DNA of 64,000 bases from Micromonospora chersina (GCF_900091475.1 NZ_FMIB01000002.1:5084001-5148000); one strand, 5' to 3'; shown: positions 23,266-32,949, numbered from the stretch's first letter. Notes: a model not told the origin generated them from the sequence alone. Numbers and translations: made by a program.

Positions 23266-25179
23266 ATGTGTGGAATCGTGGGTTACGCCGGTGCGCGCCC
23301 GGCGCTCGGCATCGTGCTGGACGGACTGCGGCGGCTGGAGTACCGCGGCTACGACTCGGCGGGCGTCGCGGTCGTCTGCGACGACGAGCTGCTGATCGAG
23401 AAGAAGGCGGGCAAGCTGGCCAACCTGGAGAAGGTGCTGGCCGAGCGCGCCGCCACCGACCCGGAGTCCTGCGCGGCCAGCCCGATCGGCATCGGCGACG
23501 GCACCACAAGCATCGGCCACACCCGGTGGGCCACCCACGGCGGCCCGACCGACCGCAACGCCCACCCGCACCTCTCCCCGGACGGCCGGGTCGCCGTGAT
23601 CCACAACGGCATCATCGAGAACTTCGCGAAGCTCCGCGCCGAGCTGGAGGCCGACGGCGTCGAGTTCGCCAGCGACACCGACACCGAGTGCGCCGCACAC
23701 CTGCTCGCCCGCTCCCTGGCCGACCTGCGCTCGGCCGGCGAGGTCGACAGCCCGCAGCTGCTCGCCTCCGCCATGCGGCTGGTCTGCCAGCGGCTGGAGG
23801 GCGCCTTCACGCTCCTCGCCGTCGACGCCGGCATCCCCGGCGCGGTGGTCGGCGCCCGGCGCAACTCGCCCCTCGTGGTCGGCCGCGGTGACGGCGAGAA
23901 CTACCTGGCCAGCGACGTGGCCGCGTTCATCGAGCACACCCGCGACGCGGTCGAGCTGGGCCAGGACCAGATCGTCCTGATCACGCCGGAGAGCATCGAG
24001 ATCACCGACTTCGCCGGCCAGCCCGCGACCGGCAAGGACTTCCACATCGACTGGGACTCGTCGGCCGCCGAGAAGGGTGGCTACGACTGGTTCATGCTCA
24101 AGGAGATCGAGGAGCAGCCGCAGGCCATCGCCGACACGCTGCTCGGCCGGCTCACCGAGAGCGGCGAGATCGCGCTCGACGAGGTGCGCCTCAGCGAGCA
24201 GGACCTGCGCGACGTCGACAAGATCTTCATCGTGGCCTGCGGCACCTCCTACCACGCCGGCCTGGTCGCCAAGTACGCCATCGAGCACTGGACCCGCATC
24301 CCCTGCGAGGTGGAGCTGGCCAGCGAGTTCCGCTACCGCGACCCGGTGCTGGACCGGTCCACGCTGATCGTGGTGATCTCGCAGTCCGGCGAGACCATGG
24401 ACACGCTGATGGCGCTGCGCCACGCCAAGGATCAGAAGGCCCGCGTGCTGGCCATCTGCAACACCAACGGCTCCACCATCCCGCGCGAGTCCGACGCGGT
24501 GCTCTACACGCACGGCGGCCCGGAGATCGCGGTGGCGTCCACCAAGGCGTTCCTCACCCAGGTCGTCGCCTGTTACCTGATCGGGCTGCACCTCGCCCAG
24601 GTGCGCGGGATCAAGTTCGCCGACGAGGTCGGCGCCGTCGTGGCCCAGCTCCAGGAGATGCCCGCCAAGCTGCGCGAGCTGCTGGACCGGATCGAGCCGG
24701 TCCGCGAGCTGGGGCGTGAGCTGAAGTCCGAGCCGACGGTGCTGTTCATCGGGCGGCACGTGGGCTACCCGGTCGCCCTCGAAGGCGCGCTGAAGCTCAA
24801 GGAGCTGGCGTACATGCACGCCGAGGGCTTCGCGGCCGGCGAGCTGAAGCACGGCCCGATCTCGCTGATCGACAAGGGCACGCCGGTCATCTGCATCGTG
24901 CCGTCGCCGGTCGGCCGGGGCATGCTGCACGACAAGGTCGTCTCCAACATCCAGGAGGTGCGCGCCCGTGGCGCCCGCACCATCGTGATCGCGGAGGAGG
25001 GCGACGAGGCGGTGGTCCGCTACGCCGACCACCTGATCTACGTGCCGCGCACGCCCACGCTGCTGGCCCCGCTGGTGACCACGGTGCCGCTCCAGGTGCT
25101 CGCCGCCGAGATCGCCGCCGCCCGCGGGCACGACGTCGACCAGCCCCGGAACCTGGCCAAGTCGGTCACCGTCGAGTAG
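23266..25179 (+). CDS. glmS: Glutamine-fructose-6-phosphate aminotransferase (isomerizing)
   Basis: 637 aa. The N-terminal glutaminase starts MCGIVGY, with Cys2 as nucleophile after Met removal; also GHTRWATHGGPTDRNAHPH. The C-terminal half has two SIS domains (VACGTSYHAGLVAKY; SQSGETMDTLMAL; STKAFLTQ) and ends in the conserved DQPRNLAKSVTVE. It makes glucosamine-6-phosphate from fructose-6-phosphate and glutamine, the first step toward UDP-GlcNAc. Length slightly above E. coli because of an insertion near residues 55-75, usual in actinobacteria. Predicted leaderless; no glmS ribozyme-like leader is possible in the space available. Confidence 0.98.
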   Translation: MCGIVGYAGARPALGIVLDGLRRLEYRGYDSAGVAVVCDDELLIEKKAGKLANLEKVLAERAATDPESCAASPIGIGDGTTSIGHTRWATHGGPTDRNAHPHLSPDGRVAVIHNGIIENFAKLRAELEADGVEFASDTDTECAAHLLARSLADLRSAGEVDSPQLLASAMRLVCQRLEGAFTLLAVDAGIPGAVVGARRNSPLVVGRGDGENYLASDVAAFIEHTRDAVELGQDQIVLITPESIEITDFAGQPATGKDFHIDWDSSAAEKGGYDWFMLKEIEEQPQAIADTLLGRLTESGEIALDEVRLSEQDLRDVDKIFIVACGTSYHAGLVAKYAIEHWTRIPCEVELASEFRYRDPVLDRSTLIVVISQSGETMDTLMALRHAKDQKARVLAICNTNGSTIPRESDAVLYTHGGPEIAVASTKAFLTQVVACYLIGLHLAQVRGIKFADEVGAVVAQLQEMPAKLRELLDRIEPVRELGRELKSEPTVLFIGRHVGYPVALEGALKLKELAYMHAEGFAAGELKHGPISLIDKGTPVICIVPSPVGRGMLHDKVVSNIQEVRARGARTIVIAEEGDEAVVRYADHLIYVPRTPTLLAPLVTTVPLQVLAAEIAAARGHDVDQPRNLAKSVTVE

Positions 25180-25190
25180 TCGACCCGGTC

Positions 25191-25222
25191 GCGGCCCCTC
25201 CGTCCCGCGGCGGAGGGGCCGC
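25191..25222. terminator. Hairpin between convergent glmS and the DUF1023 hydrolase gene
   Basis: GCGGCCCCTCCG (25191-25202) pairs perfectly with CGGAGGGGCCGC (25211-25222), loop of 8. No T-run. It could serve both directions. Confidence 0.65.
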
Positions 25223-25315
25223 GCCGTGTCCGGTGATCGCGGGCGGCGTCGACGCGGGCGATCGAGGAGAGCGCGGCGGTCGGCGGCGCCGGCTCGCCGG
25301 CCAACGGCGTCGCGG

Positions 25316-26986
25316 TCATCGGCCCAGCACGACCCGGGCCATCCCGTCCAGAGCGGGGTTGCCGGGATCCCAGTAGCCGGCGTGCCCGTGGCGCCCGCTG
25401 GGGAAGCGCCGGCCGCCGAAACCGGGAGTGCTCGGGTCGGTGCCGAACCAGAGCCGGTCGTCGTGCGGGTCGAGCAGCGCCGCGGCCCGGCCGAGCGGCG
25501 TGCCGCCCAGCAGGGCCCGGCGGGCCAGCTCCTCGGGCGGCCGGGCCAGCCGGATCACGTCGTCCGGCGCGGTGGCGGCCCAGACCTGGCCGGGCGACAC
25601 CCGCAGCTCGGCCGCGTGGTCCACGCCGACGCCGGGGGAGCCGACGAAGACCAGCGCGTCGGCGCCCAGCCCGTGGTCGCGGGCAGCGGTGCCCACCACC
25701 AGCGAGCCGTAGCTGTGCCCGAGCACGGTCTGCCGGGCCGGCGGCCCCTCGTGCGAGGCGCGCAGCCCCTCCTGGAACCGGTGCAGGGCCGGACCGGCGT
25801 CCGCGGCCTGGCGGCCGCGCGCCGCCTCGGGCAGGAAGTCCGGTGCGTCGTAGTCCAGCCAGAGCACGGCCGCCGCCTCCGTGCCCGGCCCCAGGGCCGC
25901 GCACCGGTCCAGCACCCGGGCGGCCCGGCCCAGCTCGGCCGGTGCGTCGGCGAGGTCCGCGGTCATCCCCGGCACGTACGTCAGCACCGCGCCGGCCCGG
26001 TCCGGGTTGCCGAGCGCCACCACCGCCCGCCCGTCCCCGGCCGGATCCAACCCCAGCAGGTACGCCCGCGGCGCGACCGGGGCGGCCAGCCGCTCGCCCA
26101 GCCCGTCGAGGCCGCGCAGCGCCGCCTCCACCCCGGCGAGCCGGGCCAGCCGGGCCAGTTCGAGCGGACCGGCCGGCAGCGGGCGCAGCAGCCCGGCGCG
26201 CCGCTCCAGCAGCTCGGCCCGGCGCCGGGCCAGCAGCAGCCGGTTGGCCTGGTCGCGGGCCGCCACCGGCACCCCGTCGAGGCGGCCGACCCGGTCCGGC
26301 TCGTGGCTGACCAGCCAGCGGCGCTCGGCCGGGGTGAGGCCGGCCCACCAGCGGCTCACCTCGGCCGGTCCGGCCCCCGGTGCGGGCCGCCAGGCCGGCG
26401 GGACGCTCACCCAGCCGGTCACCGCCGCCGACGCCAGCTCCGCCAGCCGGCCGGCCGCCTCCCGGTCTGCCGCGCCGGCCAGCGCCAGCGCGCCGTGGAT
26501 CTCGGCGCCCGCCCGCACCACGGCCGGGCCGACCAGGGCGGCCGGTCGGGGACGGGCGGGATCGGGCCGCACCGTCCCGGCCCGGTCCACCAGCAGGCCG
26601 CCCGCCTCGGCCTGTGCCACGGCGGCGCCGAGCCGGGCCTTGGCCGCGCCCACCCGGGCGGCGAACTCGGCGAGCACCTGGTCGACCTCGATCATCGCGG
26701 GCAGCAGGTCGGTGAGGTCGGTGCGCAGCTCGCCGATCCGCCCCCGCGCGGTGGCCGAGGCCGTGCCGGACCAGCCGGGACGCAGCGCGCCGATCCGGGC
26801 GGTCAGCCCGTCGACCCGGCGCCGCACCGGGCCGGTCAGCCCCCGCCAGGCCGCGCCCGCGGCGGCCCAGGCACCCCGGTCGGCGCGCCAGAGCTGCGCG
26901 TAGCCCACCGGCACGGCCTCCACCGCCCGCTCCGACCGCCCGGCCGGCATCCGCCCGGGTGTGCGAAGCACCGCCTGCCCGCTCAC
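25316..26986 (-). CDS. Alpha/beta hydrolase of DUF1023 type with N-terminal helical region
   Basis: 556 aa. The C-terminal third is DUF1023: [34 protein letters not shown] and the nucleophile elbow [11 protein letters not shown] (Ser), then [13 protein letters not shown]. The first 300 residues are mostly Ala/Leu/Arg helices ([43 protein letters not shown]), resembling WXG100-like bundles. GTG 26986 overlaps the stop of the upstream small gene (GTGA 26983-26986), which decides the start. Together the pair resembles a type VII secretion substrate with its partner; no ESX machinery lies in the window. Enzyme substrate unknown. Confidence 0.82.
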   Translation of the reverse strand: MSGQAVLRTPGRMPAGRSERAVEAVPVGYAQLWRADRGAWAAAGAAWRGLTGPVRRRVDGLTARIGALRPGWSGTASATARGRIGELRTDLTDLLPAMIEVDQVLAEFAARVGAAKARLGAAVAQAEAGGLLVDRAGTVRPDPARPRPAALVGPAVVRAGAEIHGALALAGAADREAAGRLAELASAAVTGWVSVPPAWRPAPGAGPAEVSRWWAGLTPAERRWLVSHEPDRVGRLDGVPVAARDQANRLLLARRRAELLERRAGLLRPLPAGPLELARLARLAGVEAALRGLDGLGERLAAPVAPRAYLLGLDPAGDGRAVVALGNPDRAGAVLTYVPGMTADLADAPAELGRAARVLDRCAALGPGTEAAAVLWLDYDAPDFLPEAARGRQAADAGPALHRFQEGLRASHEGPPARQTVLGHSYGSLVVGTAARDHGLGADALVFVGSPGVGVDHAAELRVSPGQVWAATAPDDVIRLARPPEELARRALLGGTPLGRAAALLDPHDDRLWFGTDPSTPGFGGRRFPSGRHGHAGYWDPGNPALDGMARVVLGR

Positions 26987-27279
26987 CGGGGGATTGCGGC
27001 GAGCCGGCGGGCCGCCCGCTCGTCCACCGCCTCGTAGCCGTCGGCGGCAGCCCGGACCGCCTCCGCGGTGGCCGCCAGCCGGGCGGCCAAAGACCCGCAC
27101 CAGCGCTGCACCCCGGCCTCCAGCTCGGCCAGCGCCACCCCGGCCCCCCAGCCGTCGGCCGGCACCACCAGCCCCGGCTCGGCGGCCGGCCCGCAAGCCA
27201 GCCGGTGCGCGTCGTCGGCCAGCTCCCGGGCCACCCCACGCAACAGCTCGGGCTCGACGCTGAACGGTTCCTCGGCCAC
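26983..27279 (-). CDS. Small T7SS-like (WXG100/EspC-type) helical protein
   Basis: 98 aa, predicted as two long helices: [21 protein letters not shown] and [43 protein letters not shown]. The second carries W and, near its end, Y-x3-D/E (YEAVDE), as in type VII secretion substrates. GTG start at 27279 with GGGAGG upstream and TAGCGT further up (27318-27313). It is translationally coupled to the DUF1023 hydrolase, as WXG-like proteins often are with their larger partner. Secretion itself is inferred. Confidence 0.7.
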   Translation of the reverse strand: MAEEPFSVEPELLRGVARELADDAHRLACGPAAEPGLVVPADGWGAGVALAELEAGVQRWCGSLAARLAATAEAVRAAADGYEAVDERAARRLAAIPR

Positions 27280-27425
27280 GGCGACCTCCCTGCACCCCGA
27301 CGGACATCCGGGACGCTAGGGCTCGACGTACCGCCCGCACCGGCCCTGTGGACAACCGCCGGCGCGCCGGATTCCGGGTTTTCCACAGGCGTTCTCCACC
27401 GCCGCTCCCGGGCCCCGACCGCCGG

Positions 27426-27431
27426 TAGGGT
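27426..27431 (+). promoter_or_regulatory. -10 element for leaderless acpS mRNA
   Basis: TAGGGT, 7 nt before the GTG at 27439. Confidence 0.5.
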
Positions 27432-27438
27432 GAGGTCC

Positions 27439-27807
27439 GTGATCGTGGCTGTCGGCATCGACGTGGTGCTGGTGGACCGGTTCGCCCGGTCCCTGGCGCG
27501 CACGCCGCTGCTCGCCGACCGCCTCTTCACCGAGGCCGAGCGCTACACCCGCGCCGGCAACCCGCGCTCGCCGGAGTCGATGGCCGCCCGGTTCGCGGCC
27601 AAGGAGGCGGTGGCCAAGGCGCTCGGCGCGCCGGCCGGGCTGAACTGGCACGACTGCGAGGTCGTGCCCGACCCGGAGGGCCGGCCCTGGCTGACCGTCT
27701 CCGGCACGGTGGCCGCCGCGGCGGCCGAGCGCGGGATCAACCGCTGGCACCTGTCGTTGTCGCACGACGGCGGGATCGCGTCGGCCATGGTGGTCGCGGA
27801 ACGGTGA
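27439..27807 (+). CDS. acpS: Holo-[acyl-carrier-protein] synthase
   Basis: 122 aa, standard for AcpS. Signature [16 protein letters not shown] (Asp is a Mg ligand) and [10 protein letters not shown] ... [16 protein letters not shown] (Glu/Lys of the FAAKEA motif), with [15 protein letters not shown] near the end. It transfers 4'-phosphopantetheine from CoA to ACP. GTG 27439 is set by the leaderless -10 element; there are upstream in-frame codons but they are non-family sequence. Followed at 64 nt by the nnr gene. Confidence 0.95.
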   Translation: MIVAVGIDVVLVDRFARSLARTPLLADRLFTEAERYTRAGNPRSPESMAARFAAKEAVAKALGAPAGLNWHDCEVVPDPEGRPWLTVSGTVAAAAAERGINRWHLSLSHDGGIASAMVVAER

Positions 27808-27871
27808 GCCGACCCGGCGGGCCGGTCGGCCGCTCCGGGACGAACGGGACGAACGGACGGGACGGAGTGGC

Positions 27872-29341
27872 ATGAGACCGGTGTGGCGGGTCGCGGACGT
27901 ACGCGCGGCGGAGGCGGGCCTGATGGCCACCCTGCCGCCCGGGGCGCTGATGCAGCGGGCCGCCGCGGGCCTGGCCCGCCGCTGCGCGCTGCTGCTCGGC
28001 GAGCGGGGCGGCGTCTACGGCGCCCGGGTGCTGCTGCTGATCGGCTCCGGCGACAACGGCGGCGACACGCTCTACGCGGGCGCGCACCTGGCCCGGCGGG
28101 GCGCGGCGGTCGACGCCCTGCTGCTCACCCCGGGCCGGGCGCACGCCGACGGGCTGGCCGCGCTCCGGGCGGCCGGCGGGCGCGTGGTCGACCGGCCGCC
28201 GGCCGTGGTCGACCTGGTGCTCGACGGCATCGTCGGGATCGGCGGCACCGGCGGGCTCCGGGAGACCGCCGACCAGCTCGCCGCGAGCCTGGCCGAGCGC
28301 AGCGGGCGGGACGGCGCCCGGGCCACGGTGGTCGCGGTGGACGTGCCGAGCGGCGTCGCCGTGGACACCGGGCACGTGCCGCTCACCGCCTCCGGCCGGC
28401 CCTGCGCGGTCCGCGCCGACGTGACGGTCACCTTCGGCGCGCTGAAGCCGGCCCTGGTGGTCGGCCCGGCCGCGCCGCTCGCCGGGCACGTCGAGCTGGT
28501 CGACATCGGGCTGGCGCCGTGGCTGCGCGGCACCCCCGCCCTGCGCGTCACCGAGTGGTCCGACGTTGTCGACTGGTGGCCCCGGCTCGGCCCGTCCTCG
28601 GAGAAGTACAGCCGGGGCGTGGTCGGCGTGGCGACCGGCTCGGCCACCTACCCGGGCGCGGCGGTGCTCTCGGTGAGCGGCGCGTTGGCCGGCCCCACCG
28701 GCATGGTCCGCTACGCGGGCGGTGCCCGGGCGGAGGTGCTGCACCAGCACCCGTCGGTGATCGCCACCGACCGGGTCGCCGACGCCGGCCGGGTGCAGGC
28801 GTGGATCTGCGGCTCGGGGCTGGGCACCGGCGACGAGTCCGCCGCCGAGCTGCGCGCGGTGCTCGCCGCGCCGGTGCCGGTGGTGCTCGACGCCGACGCG
28901 CTCACCCTGCTTGTCGACGGCAAGCTGGCGGACCGGCTGCGCGGGCGGGACGCCCCGATCGTGGTGACCCCGCACGACCGCGAGTACGCCCGGCTCTGCG
29001 GCGAGTCCCCGGGCGCGGACCGGGTCGGAGCGGCGCTGCGGCTGGCCGCCTGGATGAACGCGGTGGTGCTGCTCAAGGGCGACCGCACGATCATCGGCAT
29101 CCCGGACGGCCGGGCCTACGTCAACCCGACCGGCACGCCGGTGCTGGCCACCGGGGGCACCGGCGACGTGCTGGCCGGGCTGCTCGGCTCGCTGCTCGCC
29201 GCCGGGCTGGCGCCGGAGCGGGCGGCCGCCGCGGCCGCGTACCTGCACGGGCTGGCCGGCCGCGAGGCGGCGCGCGGCGGTCCGGTGACCGCGCCCGACG
29301 TGGCGATCGCGCTCCGCCCGGTCCTGGCCCGGCTGGGCTGA
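27872..29341 (+). CDS. nnr: Bifunctional NAD(P)H-hydrate epimerase / ADP-dependent NAD(P)H-hydrate dehydratase
   Basis: 489 aa. The N-terminal YjeF_N epimerase (about 1-215) has the GSGDNGGDTLYAGAHLARRG motif and VVAVDVPSGVAVDTG. The C-terminal ribokinase-like dehydratase (about 225-489) has WDLLxPSS-like PRLGPSSEKYSRGVV, VVTPHDREYARLCG and the nucleotide motif PVLATGGTGDVLAGLLG. Repairs hydrated NADH/NADPH. The fused form is usual in bacteria. ATG at 27872. It sits in the conserved acpS - nnr - alr order. Confidence 0.96.
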   Translation: MRPVWRVADVRAAEAGLMATLPPGALMQRAAAGLARRCALLLGERGGVYGARVLLLIGSGDNGGDTLYAGAHLARRGAAVDALLLTPGRAHADGLAALRAAGGRVVDRPPAVVDLVLDGIVGIGGTGGLRETADQLAASLAERSGRDGARATVVAVDVPSGVAVDTGHVPLTASGRPCAVRADVTVTFGALKPALVVGPAAPLAGHVELVDIGLAPWLRGTPALRVTEWSDVVDWWPRLGPSSEKYSRGVVGVATGSATYPGAAVLSVSGALAGPTGMVRYAGGARAEVLHQHPSVIATDRVADAGRVQAWICGSGLGTGDESAAELRAVLAAPVPVVLDADALTLLVDGKLADRLRGRDAPIVVTPHDREYARLCGESPGADRVGAALRLAAWMNAVVLLKGDRTIIGIPDGRAYVNPTGTPVLATGGTGDVLAGLLGSLLAAGLAPERAAAAAAYLHGLAGREAARGGPVTAPDVAIALRPVLARLG

Positions 29342-29434
29342 ACGCCCAGGTTGCCGGGGCTGCACGTGGCGGCGACCGCCGGCGCGGGGGCGACCGGCCC
29401 CGCGGCTCAGGGCCACGGTGATCACGGACGGAAG

Positions 29435-29440
29435 TAGGCT
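29435..29440 (+). promoter_or_regulatory. -10 element for leaderless alr mRNA
   Basis: TAGGCT, 7 nt before the ATG at 29448. Confidence 0.5.
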
Positions 29441-29447
29441 GAGGGGC

Positions 29448-30566
29448 ATGTGGCAGTCGGAGGTGCGCGTCGACCTGGACGCGATCCGGGAGAACGTGGC
29501 CCGGCTCAAGTCGGGCACCAGCGCCGAGCTGATGGCGGTGGTCAAGGCCGACGGCTACGGTCACGGCATGGTGCCGGCGGCCAACGCGGCGCTCGACGCC
29601 GGCGCGGACTGGCTCGGCGTCTGCACCCTCGACGAGGCGCTCCTGCTGCGCCAGGAGGGGGTCACCGCGCCCGTGCTGGCCTGGCTGCTCGATCCGGGGC
29701 TGCCGCTGCACGACGGGATCGCGGTCGGCGTGGACCTGGGCTGCGCCAGCCTCACCCAGCTCGACGAGATGGTCGAGGCGGGCCGGCGGGCGGAGCGCCC
29801 GGCCCGGCTGCACCTCAAGATCGACACCGGGCTGTCGCGCGGCGGGGCCACCGTCGCCGACTGGCCGGCGCTGCTGGAGGCCGCCGCGAAGGCCCAGGCC
29901 GACGGCCTGGTCGAGGTGGTCGGCGTGTGGAGCCACTTCGTGTACGCGGACTCGCCCGGCCACCCCACCACCGACCGCCAGTTGGCGGTGTTCCACGAGG
30001 GGCTGGAGATGGTGGAGCGGGCCGGGCTGCGCCCCCGCTACCGGCACCTGGCCAACTCGGCGGCCACGCTGACCCGCCCGGACACCCACTTCGACCTGGT
30101 CCGCCCCGGCCTGGCGGTCTACGGCCTCTCCCCGATCGAGGGCGAGCAGTTCGGCCTGCGCCCGGCGATGACCGCCCGGGCCCGGGTGATGCTCACCAAG
30201 CGGGTCCCGGCCGGCACCGGTGTGTCGTACGGCCACGCCTACCTCACCAAGGAGGAGGCGAACCTGGCGGTCGTCCCGCTCGGCTACGCCGACGGGGTGC
30301 CCCGGCACGCCTCGAACACCGGCCCGGTGCAGCTCGCCGGCAAGCGGCGGACCATCTCGGGCCGGGTCTGCATGGACCAGTTCGTGGTCGACTGCGGCGA
30401 GGACGAGGTGGCCGCCGGTGACGTGGCCGTCCTCTTCGGCAGCGGCGCGGACGGCGAGCCCACGGCCGACGACTGGGCCGAGGCGGTCGGCACCATCAAC
30501 TACGAGATCGTGACCCGGTTCGGCGGCGTCCGGGTGCCGCGCGTCTACGACGGCGAGCGCCCATGA
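29448..30566 (+). CDS. alr: Alanine racemase
   Basis: 372 aa. PLP lysine Lys33 in MAVVKADGYGHG; the second catalytic residue is the Tyr in GTGVSYGHAY; PLP contacts include RHLANSAAT; the C-terminal beta domain has ISGRVCMDQFVVD. Makes D-alanine for peptidoglycan. ATG 29448 is fixed by the TAGGCT-N7 element; an upstream ATC/ATG extension of ten codons is in frame but looks untranslated. Its stop overlaps the next gene (ATGA). Confidence 0.97.
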   Translation: MWQSEVRVDLDAIRENVARLKSGTSAELMAVVKADGYGHGMVPAANAALDAGADWLGVCTLDEALLLRQEGVTAPVLAWLLDPGLPLHDGIAVGVDLGCASLTQLDEMVEAGRRAERPARLHLKIDTGLSRGGATVADWPALLEAAAKAQADGLVEVVGVWSHFVYADSPGHPTTDRQLAVFHEGLEMVERAGLRPRYRHLANSAATLTRPDTHFDLVRPGLAVYGLSPIEGEQFGLRPAMTARARVMLTKRVPAGTGVSYGHAYLTKEEANLAVVPLGYADGVPRHASNTGPVQLAGKRRTISGRVCMDQFVVDCGEDEVAAGDVAVLFGSGADGEPTADDWAEAVGTINYEIVTRFGGVRVPRVYDGERP

Positions 30567-31654
30567 GTCAGCGCTTCCGGATCCCCCGGCCGCGCACCGC
30601 CGCGGGTCGGGTCGCCGGTGTGGTGGGCGCCGCGGTCGGCGTCGCCGCCGCCGGGCTCGCCGCAGGGGTGGTGAGCGAGCGGGTCCTGGTCCGCCGCCTC
30701 AAGGCCGACCCCACCGATCCGTACGCGGACGAGGTGTTCGGCGAGCAGCGGTTCGACGAGTCGTACCTGCTGGAGATGCCGCGCGGCACCGACATCCACG
30801 TGGAGGTGGTCGAGCCGACCCGGCCGGTCGCCGGGCACCCGACCGTGGTGCTGGTGCACGGCTTCTGCCTGGACATGGGCACGTTCCACTTCCAGCGCAA
30901 GATGCTGGCCGCGCGCGGCGACTACCGCATCGTCGCCTACGACCAGCCCGGGCACGGCCGCTCCGGGAAGCTGGAGGGCGGCGACTACGACCTGGCCGCG
31001 CTGGGTCACACCCTGCGCCGGGTGATCGACAAGGTGGCGCCGGAGGGGCCGCTGGTGCTGGTCGGCCACTCGATGGGCGGTATGACGATCATGGCGCTGG
31101 CCGAGCTCTACCCGGAGCTGTTCGGCGACCGGGTGGTCGGCACGGTGCTGATGGCCACGTCGGGCGGGCTGCTCGCGGAGACCAAGCTGGTGGCGCCCGC
31201 GCTGCTCGGCCGGGTCGGCGCGCCGGTGATCTACATGATGAGCAACGCCACCCGCTACGGCGGCACGGTGATCGACAAGGCCCGCAGGTCGACCTCCAAC
31301 GTGGCGTGGCTGCTCACCCGCAAGTACGGCTTCGGCACCCCGAAGCCCAGCCCGGCCCTGGTGTCGTACGTCGAGACGATGAACTCCCGCACCTCGGCCG
31401 ACACGGTCACCCGCTACCTGCGGACCCTGGCCACCCACTCGCGTTTCCCGGCGCTGGCCGCGCTGGCCGGCACGCCGGTGCTGGTGATCGTGGGGGACAA
31501 GGACATGATCACGCCGGTGACCCACTCCGAGGAGATCGTCCGGCGGCTGCCGCACGCGGAGTTCGTGAAGATCCACGACAGCGGGCACGTGGTGATGCTG
31601 GAGCACGCCGACGAGGTGAACGCGGCGCTGGAGAGGTTCCTGGAGTCGCTGTGA
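30563..31654 (+). CDS. Alpha/beta fold hydrolase with N-terminal membrane segment
   Basis: 363 aa. Residues about 15-37 form one membrane helix (GVVGAAVGVAAAGLAAGVVS). Then a classical alpha/beta hydrolase: VLVHGFCLDMGTFHFQ (oxyanion HG), nucleophile LVGHSMGGMTIMAL, acid VIVGDKDMITP and His in HDSGHVVMLEHADEVN. Start overlaps the alr stop, so it is co-translated. This hydrolase between alr and tsaE is conserved in actinobacteria. Reaction unknown: possibly an esterase or lipase acting at the membrane. Confidence 0.9.
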   Translation: MSQRFRIPRPRTAAGRVAGVVGAAVGVAAAGLAAGVVSERVLVRRLKADPTDPYADEVFGEQRFDESYLLEMPRGTDIHVEVVEPTRPVAGHPTVVLVHGFCLDMGTFHFQRKMLAARGDYRIVAYDQPGHGRSGKLEGGDYDLAALGHTLRRVIDKVAPEGPLVLVGHSMGGMTIMALAELYPELFGDRVVGTVLMATSGGLLAETKLVAPALLGRVGAPVIYMMSNATRYGGTVIDKARRSTSNVAWLLTRKYGFGTPKPSPALVSYVETMNSRTSADTVTRYLRTLATHSRFPALAALAGTPVLVIVGDKDMITPVTHSEEIVRRLPHAEFVKIHDSGHVVMLEHADEVNAALERFLESL

Positions 31655-31709
31655 GCGCGAGGAGTGAGCCGGGGTTGCGAGCCCCGCAGTCGCGAGCCGA
31701 GGTGGCACT
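31652..31709 (+). repeat. Intercistronic element before tsaE, candidate dispersed repeat
   Basis: From the hydrolase stop (TGAGCGCGAGGAGTGAGC...) to the tsaE GTG the 58 nt contain GGGGTTGCGAGCCCC (a short hairpin) and GCAGTCGCGAGC. I recall near-identical stretches after stop codons in other Micromonosporaceae operons, but only one copy is in this window, so dispersal is unproven here. Confidence 0.35.
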
Positions 31710-32186
31710 GTGATCGTGGAGTTGAAGACGGTCGACGACACCCACGAGTTCGGTCGCCGGCTGGCCGGGGTGCTGCGCGTCGGTGACCTGCTGCTGCTCA
31801 GCGGCCCACTGGGCGCCGGCAAGACCGCGCTCACGCAGGGCATCGGCGCCGGTCTCGGTGTGCGCGGCGACATCACCTCGCCGACCTTCGTGATCGCCCG
31901 CGTGCACCGGCCGGACCCGGCCCGGGGTGGCCGGGTGACCCTGGTGCACGCCGACGCGTACCGGCTGGGTGAGTCGGCCGACCCGCGCGCCGAGATCGAC
32001 GACCTGGACCTGGACGCCTCGGTCGACGAGGCGGTCACCGTTGTCGAGTGGGGCGAGGGGATGGTCGAGCAGCTCGTCGACGCCCACCTGCGGGTCCGCA
32101 TCGACAGGCGGGACGACGACACCCGGGTGGTCACCCTGGAGCCGGTGGGCGGCGACTGGGCGCGGCGGTTGGCCGCCCTGGACTGA
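31710..32186 (+). CDS. tsaE: tRNA threonylcarbamoyladenosine biosynthesis ATPase TsaE
   Basis: 158 aa, normal length. Walker A LSGPLGAGKTALTQG (about 29-43), then the ITSPTFVIARVH motif and DAYRL with Walker-B-like VEWGEGM. TsaE hydrolyses ATP to reset the TsaB-TsaD complex that installs t6A37 on tRNAs. GTG start at 31710. The other subunits, tsaB and tsaD, are 1.8 and 2.9 kb downstream on the same strand. Confidence 0.96.
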   Translation: MIVELKTVDDTHEFGRRLAGVLRVGDLLLLSGPLGAGKTALTQGIGAGLGVRGDITSPTFVIARVHRPDPARGGRVTLVHADAYRLGESADPRAEIDDLDLDASVDEAVTVVEWGEGMVEQLVDAHLRVRIDRRDDDTRVVTLEPVGGDWARRLAALD

Positions 32187-32247
32187 CCGCTGTCGTACCC
32201 GCTGCCTACAGTTCCGGGGACCGATCAGACGTGGTGAAAGGTTGCCG

Positions 32248-32949
32248 ATGCCCGACGACGCCCCCACCCTCGACCTGCTGGCGCTGCTGCCCGACGCCTG
32301 GCGCGCGGCGCTCACGCCGCACCTCGACCCGGCCCGCACCGCGGCGCTGGCCGAGTTCGTCGCCGCGGAATACGCCGCCGGGGCGGTCTTCCCGCCGGTC
32401 GAGGACCTGTTCTCGGCCTACCGGCTGTGCGGGCCGGAGCAGACCCGGGTGCTGATCCTCGGGCAGGACCCCTACCACAAGGCGGGGCAGGCGCACGGGC
32501 TGAGCTTCAGCGTGCGCGACCGGGTGGCGGTGCCGCCGTCGCTGCGCAACGTCTTCAAGGAGCTGGCCGAGGACCTGGGCGTGCCGAAGCCGGCCGGCGG
32601 CAACCTGAGCGGCTGGGCGGCGCAGGGGGTGCTGCTGCTCAACGCGGTGCTCACCGTCCGGCAGGCCACCCCGGGCTCGCACGCCAACAAGGGCTGGGAG
32701 GAGTTCACCGACGCCACCATCCGGGCCCTCGACGCGCTGGACCAGCGCGTGGTCTTCCTGCTCTGGGGCGGCTACGCGCGCAAGAAGGCCGCCCTGGTCA
32801 CCAACCCGAACCACGTGGTGCTGGAGGCCGGCCACCCGAGCCCCATGAACCCGCGCGGCTTCCTGGGCAGTCGGCCGTTCAGCGCGGCCAACAAGGCGCT
32901 CGCCGACGCCGGCCTGCCCACCATCGACTGGGAGCGCACCGCCGGCTGA
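32248..32949 (+). CDS. ung: Uracil-DNA glycosylase, family 1
   Basis: 233 aa. Catalytic water-activating Asp74 in LGQDPYH; second motif HPSPMNPRGF with the catalytic His; uracil pocket Asn in LLLNAVLTV. Family 1 (UNG) is complete and of usual size. It removes uracil from DNA after cytosine deamination. ATG 32248 follows GAAAGG. Its insertion between tsaE and tsaB differs from the mycobacterial order, as far as I recall. Confidence 0.97.
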   Translation: MPDDAPTLDLLALLPDAWRAALTPHLDPARTAALAEFVAAEYAAGAVFPPVEDLFSAYRLCGPEQTRVLILGQDPYHKAGQAHGLSFSVRDRVAVPPSLRNVFKELAEDLGVPKPAGGNLSGWAAQGVLLLNAVLTVRQATPGSHANKGWEEFTDATIRALDALDQRVVFLLWGGYARKKAALVTNPNHVVLEAGHPSPMNPRGFLGSRPFSAANKALADAGLPTIDWERTAG

